The notes under the pieces are model-generated. The model had not been told where the DNA came from and ran no database searches. It worked only from the letters and a program-made list of their open reading frames with translations. From positions 75,871,106 to 75,935,105 of the forward strand of contig NW_023601104.1 in assembly GCF_014898055.3 (NCBI RefSeq): a stretch of 64,000 nt of DNA. Direction: 5' to 3'. The position numbers and the translations under genes are program-made. Origin of the DNA: Talpa occidentalis. Lineage: Eukaryota; Chordata; Mammalia; Eulipotyphla; Talpidae. Shown piece by piece: positions 1 through 10,800 of this stretch. The first letter of the stretch is position 1. Every line of letters begins with the position of its first letter.

Positions 1-505
1 GGAAACGTATTCCATATTCATGAACAGGAAGAATTAATACAGTCAGAATGACTACTTTACCAAAAGTAATACATAAATTTAATTCAATCCCTATTAGAAT
101 TCCGATGATGTTATTCAAGGAACTAGGGGGAGAAAGTAATTTATATGAATCGTGAAAGACCCTTGAATAGCTAAAGCAAAAAATAAAACAAACAAAAATA
201 ACAGGGAACAGAATCAAAAGCCCAGAAATCCACATACATACATACATATCAATACCTAATTTGAAATGTGGGCAAAATTTTACAAGGCAAATCCATTTTC
301 TACCAGCTATTTACTATCTACCAGAGTCTATGCCAAGAATAGGGGTTATAAAATGAGTAGAGCAAACGTTTGTGCTAAGCTTAGGTGGGTGGGTGGGGTT
401 AGTGGAGAGATGGGGGAAGAACGGACGTTTGAGAAAGTAGTTAGAGACAATAGAGAGGGGTAAAGAAGATGTATGGGAACACAGAGGAAAAATGAAGCTA
501 TTGTT
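1..505. other. SUSD6 intron, nothing recognised
   Basis: AT-rich unique-looking sequence. No exon or repeat that I can name. Confidence 0.5.
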
Positions 506-519
506 ACTGACCACGTCTT

Positions 520-796
520 TTTTGTTGTTGTTGTTTTAAAGATTTATTTATTTACGGGGTACAAGCCAGAGGTGTGGGGGAGGGGTGGGGTGAGAGGATT
601 CACCAGGCTCAGAGCGGGGAACAGAACAGGCGGGTTGATCGAAATACACTGCTGAGCGGAGCAGCGGGAGAAGCAGGAGAGGTCTGCTTCGCCGTGTGGG
701 TTTCTCCCTGGCTGGCCGGGGATGGAACTCATGCTGCAGAGGCTGTGGATTGCTTCATAGTGTGGTGCCCAACCTCCTGCTCCACCAGGGAGGCCC
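520..796 (-). mobile_element. tRNA-derived SINE (subfamily B)
   Basis: Antisense copy from the (TTTA) tail to the GGGCCTCC-type head. Target duplication at 506-519 and 797-810 (13 of 14 match). Confidence 0.85.
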
Positions 797-846
797 ACTG
801 ACCACTTCTTGTATAACAGATCCAAATATTGGGTGCTTTACCAGCA

Positions 847-975
847 TGATTGTGATTAATCTGCATAGCAACCCTGTGAGGTAGATACCTTTAGTAACCC
901 CATTTTTATATATGAGGGAACTGAGAAACAGGAGGATCTGCCCAAGCCCGCACAGGGTCGTCAGATCAGTACTAA
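847..975 (-). mobile_element. MIR fragment
   Basis: AACCCTGTGAGGTAGATACC...GAGGGAACTGAGAAACAGG is the reverse MIR core. Lies in SUSD6 intron. Confidence 0.6.
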
Positions 976-2109
976 CCTGGCTGTTGTTGCTTCAAGGCTC
1001 ACTGTGGGTTGGGTACTTCTCTGATAGTTCTCTTTGGTGTGGTGTCGGAGCAGGCGACCTTGGAACTACATCTTGAAAGATGGGTGGGGTTCCAGGTGAC
1101 GCATGTGCTTTCAGGTCAGAGGAGAGAAACAGCAGTTCTTTCTGAATGACTAAGGACTTTGGTGACTGTTTCCAGTGACAAGAGTTTTCATGTTTGGGAC
1201 CGGGTGCAATAAAGAAAACATTCCTCCCCCTTGTTGGCTCTGAAAGCATTTCCCCTCTTGTGAGATTGGAGAGAGTAAGCAAGCAGCTCAGACCTAAAAT
1301 AATATGGACAGGTTCCGCAACCAGAGCAGTGCTCGGCCCTGGCCTCTCCTAGGAAAATGACCACGGGGGTCCTGCAGGAGTTGCAGCTGGGAGTCTGAGC
1401 TTCAGGTGGTAGCTCTAGGTGGTTTCTCCCAGTCCTTTCCCCTGCCCCAGGGCCACACCCTGGGAGAGGTTTGAGCTAATGCCTACTGTTCTCCCTCCCC
1501 CCTCAGAGTGTGAGAAGTTCTCATGAGAAAAGGGATTCTGGCTGCACAATGGGCTTCCTGTCTGCCTGCTGGGGAGGTTTGTCTTAGAGGCAAGGAAGGT
1601 TGTAAATGGCATGAGAAATGTCTCTTCCTTCTCAGTGAAGCTTGTTTTAGACTGTGGACTGTTTGAGTGGGGGTCAGGAAGGCAGAAAGCTTGGGAGAGC
1701 AGGAACTGAAGCAGCCCTTGGGTATCTCTTGAGTAATTGAACTTCTCCTTCCTGTTTCCCTGCTCCCACCACATGCCCTAGTCAGGAATCTGCCCCAGCC
1801 GATGCAGTTGCTTATGTAGACAGGATGCTTCTCAAACTTCTCACACCCTGTGCTCAATTCAAAAACCACAGTGGCTGTTGAACTTTCGTGAATGAATCTG
1901 GAATAGCTAGCTACCTGACCAACTTTAGGCAGATTTGCTGAAAGAGACCTCAGTGGTCATCTGGTTTAGTGTGCTGTGAACTAAACTCAGCCGCATAGAG
2001 ACGAGTGTCCACAGCAGCTGCCAGATTGTCTTTGTCACTGGGCTTCCCTCTCTGTGGCTCCCTTTCCCGAGTACAGCTATGGACGGAGAAGTAGACCCAA
2101 AAGGGTCCA

Positions 2110-2640
2110 CTGTTACTGCCCAGTGCCATGGAGTAGGAAGTCAGCCTCCCTCGGTTCAAATCCTAACTGTACCCCTTACTAGCTGGGTGACCTTTGACAA
2201 TTTTTTTTAAAGATTTATTTATTTATGCATACAAGAGTTGGGGTGCAGGCCAGAGGTGTAGGAGGTGAGAGGATTCACCAGAGACAGGGTGGGGAGCAGA
2301 ACAGGTGGATCCACTGAAATACACTGCTGTGAGGGGATCAGTGGGCGAGACAGGAGAGGTCTGCTGTACCATGTGGGTCAGCTCCCTGGCCAGCCAGGGA
2401 TTTGAACTCGTACTGCAATAGCTGCAGACAGCTTCATAGTGCTGACGCTTAACCCCTTGCGCCACTAGGGAGGCTCTAACAAGTTTCTTAACTTCACTTA
2501 ATCAGTTTGCTCATCTGTATAGTGTTGTAACATGTTTCTTACAGGGATTTTGTGAAGTTTAAATAAGTCGTACATGTAAAGTACTTAGGCTAGTGCTTGG
2601 CATTTAGTAGGTGGTCAGTAATTACTGAGCTGTTTTTACA
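2110..2640 (+). mobile_element. MIR interrupted by a SINE
   Basis: The left half reads GGTTCAAATCCTAACTG...CTAGCTGGGTGACCTTTG; the right half reads TTTGCTCATCTGTATAGTG...GCTAGTGCTTGGCATTTAG. The insert is 2201-2475. Confidence 0.75.
2201..2475 (-). mobile_element. tRNA-derived SINE (subfamily B) nested in an older MIR
   Basis: Full-length antisense copy. The flanks 2110-2200 and 2476-2640 are two halves of one MIR, so the SINE is the younger insertion. Confidence 0.85.
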
Positions 2641-3142
2641 GAGATTTTTTTAAGGAGGCCTCAGAAAAAACCTCCTCACTCTCGTAAGATGTGATCATTC
2701 ACCCTTTCTTATGTCCAAAAAATGCACATTTGAGTATCTTTTTTTTTCTCTGTTTCACCCCGCTGTTTCTCTGGCTCTCTCTGCTCCTAACAAACCATTG
2801 AGGGCTAAAAGTAGAACTTGGACCTTCATCTATCAAGAAAGAGTTTTGAGAGCAAGCACATTAACTGTGCTTTTTTAAATCAACCTGAAAGAACTGTGTT
2901 ACCTTCTTTCCACATCTCACCTCTTAGCCCCAGCCAGGGTACAGTTCTGAACCCTTTCCACTGTTTTCAGATCTCCAGGCTCCTCCAGTGCCTCCCACAC
3001 ACACTTGTTCTCCACTGAGGATCTGTGCTGTTCAGTACAACAGCCACAGCTGCAAGTGGCCATGGAGAACCTTGAAATACAGTTATTCTGACTAGAGATG
3101 TGCTGTAAGTGTAAAGACTTAGGAAAAAAATAATCTAAAATA

Positions 3143-3407
3143 GGGCCTCCCCGGTGGCGCAGCGGTTGAGCGCTGGGCTGCAAAGTTGCCGGCTGCCTCT
3201 GCAACACCGGTTTGATCCCCGGCCGCCGGCAAGGGTCCCACATGGCGCGCAGACCTCTCCTGCCGTGCCCACTGCTCCCCTCAGCAGTGTATTTCATCGG
3301 TCTGCCTGTTCTGTTCCCCACTCTGTCTCTGGTGAATTCTCTCGCCCTCCTGCGCTTCTGACTATACCCAGTGCTTGTATAAATAAATAAATAAATCTTT
3401 AAAAAAG
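3143..3407 (+). mobile_element. tRNA-derived SINE (subfamily A)
   Basis: A-box-like GTGGCGCAGCGGTTGAGC and a B-box-like segment, body, (TAAA) tail. Perfect 13-bp target duplication ATAATCTAAAATA at 3130-3142 and 3408-3420. Confidence 0.9.
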
Positions 3408-3420
3408 ATAATCTAAAATA

Positions 3421-6400
3421 TCTCAACACGATTTGATGTTTAAAATCACCTCTGTGGCTGTATTATATTTCTCTTGGGCAATGCTGTGCTAGACATGGCA
3501 TCCATTTATTCCTTCCCTCCCTCATTTTTTGCTGTTTTTCTTTGCCTTGGACTCTTCCTTCTTCTGGTTACCAGCAGTGCTTGAATGAATAGGTGTCTCT
3601 GCCTAGAAGGAGACCCCAGGATAACAGAAACGAGCACCTTCTTTGGTTTACTTTGCAGCTCACTGGGTGCTTGTCTGTGTCCTCTTTAGATTGTAAGCTT
3701 TTTGAGCGCATAGTGTTATCACATACACCTTTACAGCCCCACCCATTCTAATTTCTTGACGAAATTACCACCACTAGAGACATTCACGGCACTGTTTCAG
3801 CTTTGTCCCTTATGACAGTGTCAGTGTGCTGGGTTGGGTTGTTCCCTGAATTCCCAGGAAAGCTTTTCCTCCTGTCATACTTTCTTTTGATACCTTCATT
3901 GTGTATTTATTTCTCTGTGCCTCGTTGTCTTCTTCTGAATGCTGCCACACTGATTTTAGTTTAAAACTACATTATTTTAAACCTGTGAGCTGGCAGTTTC
4001 TTAAGCCCGCAATCACTGTTTTAAGAGTGGAGTTTTCTCAGTAACTCTCCTCAGCCAGAACCTCCTTTGTTGAGTCTTTTTAAAATGCACTAGGTATTTA
4101 AATGTCTGGTTCTCCTCCTCAAGCTGGTCTTCACACTCCCTGTTCCCCGTTACCACCTTTTAAAGGCCCAAGTATTTGTTCAGTTTGTTAAACAGAACAT
4201 GACCCCTGGGCCTTTCCTGGAGCTTGTTTTGATTTGCTTTTTATGGAATCTTATAAAAGTTTGTTTTGTTTTAATTTGCTTCTTCCCCCTAAAAGGCTGA
4301 TTCCCCAAAACAGAAGCAAAACATTTAGAAGGGCTAGTTAAGGGTTCTTGTTGGTTTCTTCCGAGGGTTTTAGGCTGCAGTGACTCACAGCGAGATCATT
4401 TTGCATCTTCTCCATCTGCTCCCTCACCCATTGGTTGGACATCTTTCACTGAGAGACTACTGTCCACAGGGCGCTCTGCCTGCAGAATTGCTTGCCGCCT
4501 CCTGTTGCTCGCTGGCTGTGGGAGTTAAAGGAAAGCAGAGAAGCAAACTATGGCGAATTAATTGATTTTTTTTTCCTGTAAAATTACTGTCTTCTGGTTT
4601 TCTCCATCTCTTTTTAACATTTTGCAGCTTTGCCAAATCAGATGAGTTTATCATCTCTCAGAGTTAAGAACAGAGTTTGAAACTCCCTTTGGGGACCTGG
4701 GGTTGTCAGAGTGAGCCTGATGCACAGATTAAGTCAACTTCTTGCCCAAAACAGAGACTTCCAGAAGTCGTGAAATGATTTATTTGCTCTCTGGTGTTTT
4801 TCCCTTTCCTGTTGACACAGGTTTCACCAAGAGGATCCTCTGGAATCTCTGCCCTTTGCCCAGACTCTCTTATTCTGTTCTTTGACTGGGCAGAAGGACC
4901 GTATTTTTCCTACTATTCTTGGTGTTTTAAAATGACCTTGCCTCCCCCCATCCCCCAAGCTTCCTTATGTCCTTCTTTGGACCTGGAGCAGAATGCAATG
5001 CTGAATCCATGTAGTTGATTCCTTTGTTTCCTTTGTATGACCTTCATGGATAAATGTGAAGGAGCTTTTGTATAGTTTATTTTGCCACACTTAGGGTTGC
5101 TATACTGTTGACATATTCTTAAAGGCTGTCTCTACACCTGCTCCATCTTCTATCAACTTCCACTCTTTCTGTCAAGTTCTGCCCTTCTCATGACTGCTCA
5201 AAGGCTCCCGTTTTCCTTTGGATGTGGTATAAATACCTGTTGCAGTCAGGTCCCAGGATGCTTTCATTTCTCTTCATTTGTGTGTGTTTGGGGGGTTAAG
5301 TTTTCTTTACTAGACTGTACAGTTCAGCTAAACTGGGCTACTTGATGTTCTCTGGGCTTTACCCTGTAGTTTCTTACTTTGATGCATTTGCTTCGAACTA
5401 CCACGTCCTATCCTGATGAAATAAAACCCCATTTGAAATGCCACTTCCTTGTCTTCCATACACAAAATGTGATCTTTCCTGCTTCAAGATTCCTCTCTTG
5501 TGCCACCAAGCACGTTCTCTGAGATGTACCAGAATATTCTGTGTGTAGGATATCTTTGGGAGAATACTGAAGAAGCTGGAGTACTGCCTTTGAGAAAGGA
5601 ATTCAGTGACTAGGGGACAGGTGAAGGACTTTTCATACCCTTCTAACTTTTTGGATTTTATACTATGTGTCCATATTTTATGTGTGTACTTAACTGTCAT
5701 GTCCCTGTTTAACTACAGGCACTGGAAACCATGCTTGTCTTTTTCAACCTTTTTCAGAGCATAGCAGTGGTCCTCCACAGTGATGAATAAATATTAGTTG
5801 AATTGAAATGAAATTGAATTGCAAGTCACTTTACAGGCCTTGCTTTTTTCACTTATAAAAAATGAGTGTTGGGTGACCTGCAAGGTCCCAGTCAATGAGT
5901 CCGTGAAGATGTGGGCTTTATGGCAGAAATACTCAGCAAAGCAGGAGTGACTTCACAATCAGCAGCTCTTTCCCCAGAGCATCTTTCCCAGCACTTTGGA
6001 CCTGTGAAGGGGTCCTGCCTTCCCTGGGGAGCTGCCTGGGTCTCTTGCACCTTGTTGCCCTGAACAAAACTGAGAATATGTAAAGGGTAACGCAATTTGT
6101 TGAGTTTTTAGAAATTTGCCTGGCCAGCTCTTTGAACTACTTGGCCAGAGTTTAAAGATGCACCAGAGTGGGTATTTCTCTCTCTCCTGTTCAAGACTTT
6201 GGGGATGGTGGGTAGTGTGGGAAGAGTCTGAAGGTGTGTCCTTAGGACCAAGGGGGCTTATATAGGCTATTTACTAGTTTCAGAAAAACTGCCCAGATTC
6301 CTGGATCCTGTGGCTCCTACCCCAGCTTTGTTTTGTTTAAATCTTTTTAAAAATACAGTCTTTTTTCCCTGTTTGAATGATAAGCAGCTTGAGGGCAGGG

Positions 6401-6671
6401 CACCATCATCTCTTTTAACTTGGCATCCAACCCTTGGCTTGGCTGGCAGTCAGCTTGCTTAATAGCAGTTTGTAGGTTGAAGGAAGTGGTGTTTGGTGAG
6501 AGGCTGGAAGGGCACATCTGCATGAGAGAGTGGTGGGCGTGCTCTGAGTGGGAAAGCACCTTATCAGACAGTCCAGAGACACTGTCGTCTGGCGCCCAGT
6601 CCCTCCAGGTTGTCAGAGGAAGTGAAAAAAAGGCAACAGTTGTGATTCTTATACTGCGCCTGGAGGAGAAG
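3421..6671. other. SUSD6 intron, no recognised repeat or exon
   Basis: Over 3 kb without a local SINE. Short frames have no protein-like features. The missing signal-peptide exon of SUSD6 was looked for here and not seen. Confidence 0.5.
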
Positions 6672-7142
6672 TATTAGGGGGAAAGGATGTCCTGAGCTAA
6701 TCCCATGCAGGCATTATGGACCCCACCCCCACTCCAGACCAAAGCCATCAGGACATTGGGAAAGACAAATCCCGTCACCACCAAAGGGAAGGTGGCTGGG
6801 ACCTGAGGGTGGAGTTAAGCAGCCAGGTGTGGTATAAAAATCAAACACGTGGGCCTTGGGGGTCGCTCTCTTGCTCGCCTCCTGGCTTCACAGCTCCTGG
6901 CTCGCGGCCAGCTCTCAGGGTGCCATTTGGGATTCCAGATCGGCGGATCGGGTAGGATGCATTTAAAACTTTGTCTCCCACTTTTCTCCGTGAGTTGTAC
7001 ATTTCCTCATTTGCCCCTTGTAAATAAACCTTTATTAACCTTTCGCGTGTGCCTGCAGTAGAGCATTGATAAGTCCTTTTAAGCACGCGGGTGAGGATCC
7101 ACAGTCAGGTACCCCGTTTTATATCAGGGCTGCCCTGTAATA
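6672..7142 (+). mobile_element. Solo LTR, ERV class I-like, copy 1 (SUSD6 intron)
   Basis: About 471 bases similar over their whole length to 24715-25195. It has a TATA box (6833-6839), an AATAAA (7023-7028) and degraded TG...CA-type ends (TATTAG...TAATA). The flanks GAAG/GAAA are a probable 4-bp target duplication with one change. No internal retroviral sequence adjoins it. Confidence 0.8.
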
Positions 7143-7814
7143 GAAACACTGTCTAAAGGTGGAAAGAGCCCAGGTGGAATAGAATCAGAACTTGGCTCTG
7201 CCATAAGACAGAAGGTAAAGGTGCTTTTAAGCACATTCAGTCCTGCCTGAATGAAAAATGTGGGATTTACTATGGCATAGTGGTCGGTAATACCAGTGAC
7301 TGCTGCTCTGGTGAGGGAGTGGAGGTGCACGGGGCACTTGGGAAGTCTCTGGGCCTCTGAGGCCCAGATGGCATATTGTTATCTGATGGAGTTCATTCTG
7401 GTATTGATGCTGGAGGCTTTCCTCATGCAGGTTACCAGCAGTTCACTACTTTTCACTGATACATTGTGGGTTTTAGTAGGTTATATTGAAATATAATACG
7501 TTTTAGATGTCTGTAAGTTCAAGACTTTAGTCAGAATTTACTGTTCACCCATGGATATAGTTCTGAGGTACAGTTGGACAGTTGGGGTGGGGCAGGGCGG
7601 AGTATGGAGAAATGTTGCAAACAGCTGAACTGCTCCTATCAGCATGTTTCTCTCTGACAGTGGCAACCTGAATTGGCCAACAGCCTTTGCAGGCAACTGG
7701 CTCTTTGCTCCTGTGTTTCTGGTTGAAGCCTTCAGAGCTGTCCTCCGCTGTGCCATTGACAGATGCGCACTGGGAAACCTCACCATTGTATCTCTGCTCT
7801 TTCTGTCTTTGCAG

Positions 7815-10800
7815 TGTGTTCCCTGCCCCCGGAGCCAGAGAATGGTGGCTACATCTGCCACCCCCGGCCCTGCAAAGACCCCCTGAACTCAGGCAGCGTC
7901 ATCGAGTACCTGTGTGCTGAAGGCTACATGTTGAAGGGCGATTACAAATACCTGACTTGTAAGAATGGCGAATGGAAACCAGCCATGGAGATCAGCTGTC
8001 ATCTCAACGAGGGTCAGTTTGGCCAATTGCTGTTGGAGTTCTGCTTTCTTTTAATTCATGGGAAGTGGCACCCCCTTCCTCCAGAACACCCTGTGTTGTG
8101 GGGCAGTATAGCTCCTTTTTGATGACCACAGCCTCCCTTCTTTCGGGGAATCTGTGTCTTTGTGAAGGACAGTAGGGTTACTGGTGTGTGTCCAACGGTG
8201 TTTTCAAGGGAATCACTGAGGGGCTTGGTTCCTTTAGCAAGGCACCACTTCTGTTTTGTAAAGTCCCTTTGATGCCTGGGATCTCTTGTTTGCCTGACCA
8301 AGTGCAGTGACCTTTGGCTGTGTTCTGCTAACACATGAGCACGATGTTAATACCTTCTATAGTAGCTCTTTTATGTTATTTTTTTTCCTTGAATGGAAAT
8401 GGACTGTTTTATTATGGAACTACAATCCAGCTGCTGCCTCCCCCCCCACTGCCTCCCCCAGTAGAGCATGACAGGAAAGTTCAGCGGCCTGCAGTGAAGT
8501 GTGTCATACAGCCATCTTTGTGCCTTACACTTAGGCTTCCAGACTGTGACATCCCAGAGAAGGGAGGGGACTAGCCTGAGGTTTTATAATTAATGCTACA
8601 GGATCTTAGAACAGGGGATTAGTACAGTTCAGTTCTTATCAGTTTTCCTCCCACACAGGGAGAAACATGAGTGGGACTTAAGATGGTGGGATGGTGGATG
8701 TTTATGAACCTGTTATTGAGAATAGGATCACAAGTGGTTTATAAAGGTAAGGTCTCCAGGGGTAGGTGAGTTTACGTGTCAGATGGTCTTCTAAGGCCCT
8801 GAAGTGAAGGGAAGTTTAGATTCAGGAATGGGAGAGGGAAATGGCCCCTTCTGTGGTGTGTAAAAGCACACTGCTCATTCAGTCCTAAAGCACCCAGACT
8901 GCTTCACGCCTGTTTACGATGCCATGCAGAGGATCCTTGACAAGAACTACTGTGGAGCTCGTGTTCTACATGTTTCAGTACTAAACACTCCTGACAATGA
9001 CTTGTTTCTGCAGACAAAGATGCGCACACATCACTTGGAGTTCCCACACTCTCCATAGTGGCTTCCACTGCCAGCTCCGTGGCTCTCATTCTCCTCCTTG
9101 TGGTGCTGTTTGTGCTGCTGCAGCCAAAGCTGAAGTCGTTCCATCATAGCAGGTGAGCCCAATGGCAGTAGGTGCTGCAGACTTAGTTGTGGGGAACTGG
9201 CCTTTGACTGGCAGAGGGTTGCCAATGAGCCTACTAGCTTCTGCTGATCTATGTGTGTCCAGGGGGAGGGTCGAGGGCCCTCCATGTGTTAAACTTATAG
9301 ATGTGCCTGGCACTGTGCTTGTTTTTGCGTATATTAATATTCACAGGACCAGTACAGATAAGGAAACAGAGGCTCAGAGAAGTTAAAGTCATTCACTCAA
9401 GACCATCCCTTTAGATGATGACAGAGTTGAGATTTGACCTCACATCTGTCCAACTCCAAAGCCATGTCATTTTCCCTGGTCCTCAAAGTGTGGTTCCAGT
9501 AGCAGCATCACCCTGGAAATTTGCTAGGAATGCAGAATTTTACACTCCACCCAGACCAATGGAATACACTCTGGGGCTGAGACCCAGTGATAATGGTTTC
9601 ACAAGCCCTCCAGGTGATTCTGATGCAGACTCTTGTTTGTGAGCCACAGCTCTGTCCCCCTGCTTCCCAACCATGGCTACACGTAGAGACCACTGTGGAG
9701 CCTTAAAAACAAATACCAGCACCTGGGCCTCCACCCGCAGACATCAAATTTATTTGGTTTCGAGTGGGATCCTGGCTTTAGTGGTGTTTATAAAATTTCC
9801 CGGTGGTTTTCATGCAGACGGGATCTGCGACCTCTGCATTATACCATACTGGAATCAGAGGAAGTGATTTTCTTGTTTGTCTTTGTCACTTTCCAGTTGA
9901 GTGCATTAGCCTCACATCATCCCAGACTGAAGGGGTGAGGTTGGGAGGGGGATGGCAAATTGGGTGCGCTGGCCCTGAGTGGATACCTTAGTGTGTCCTT
10001 CTCTCCCAGGCTGTCATGACCTCTGCGATTGCTTAGGTTGCTGTGGCAGCTCCTCATTCTTTCTGAGGAAAATGGTCTTATATTCATTCACAGCCCTTCA
10101 TCAGTCACTGTCGTCGTTCAGAGGCGTGAGGGAACAAACTATTCTGCCTTAAATAAAATGCTCCTGCTTTGGAATTTACAAATAAAGAGCAGGCTATATT
10201 CAATCTCTGTGTACTATGTGATTTTTCTTTGTATTTTGTTTTGTTTGGGGGAGGGGCTAGGATAGCAGCTGTTTTTAGTTGTTAAACAGTACAATAAAAA
10301 GGATTGAAGAGGAATATTTACTTTAAAGCATTCGCTGTTTTCAAAAAGTCAAGCTGATTTACGTGGCATTTCATCTGAATTAGGGAGGTTTTCCCCCTTA
10401 TAGTGAACTAGTAAGACTGTTAAAAGTTACCTGCTAATTTTGCCTGACTTGAGTGGAAAGGAAATTTAGTTTTCACTATAGACCCTGTTTAAATTTTGTA
10501 CTGTGTGTATGTATTCCTTTTTTAAAAAGTTTTATTTTGATTGGCAAAAGTTAAGCATATGCCAGAATACACACTGCTTTCTGTGTCATCTTGCCATCGT
10601 TTCCCTTCCTTCCAGAAACTTCTGAACACTTCTTTATATTACCACTTAATGTGATCCTCACAGCATGTATACCATTTGAATTAGATAGTGCGGGTTTAAT
10701 CTGCAAGCACAGATGAGGAAGTTGAGAAGTACTAACACAGTCTAGGGGTAATACGGTCCAACCGTAGACCATATGTCTCCTGATGTGGTGCACTAGGAGA

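Noticed and set aside
3154..3240. tRNA-like A and B boxes as functional tRNA genes (here and in all SINE heads)
   Set aside because: They are followed by the common SINE body and tail and do not keep a cloverleaf with a matching acceptor stem.
2917..3429. 170-codon minus-strand frame
   Set aside because: It runs through the antisense of the SINE at 3143-3407.
1..7814. Search for the SUSD6 signal-peptide exon
   Set aside because: No exon with a signal peptide and a phase-matching donor could be recognised; it is taken to lie upstream.
7763..8122. 119-codon frame as a standalone gene
   Set aside because: Only 7815-8012 is coding, as the sushi exon of SUSD6; the rest reads into introns.
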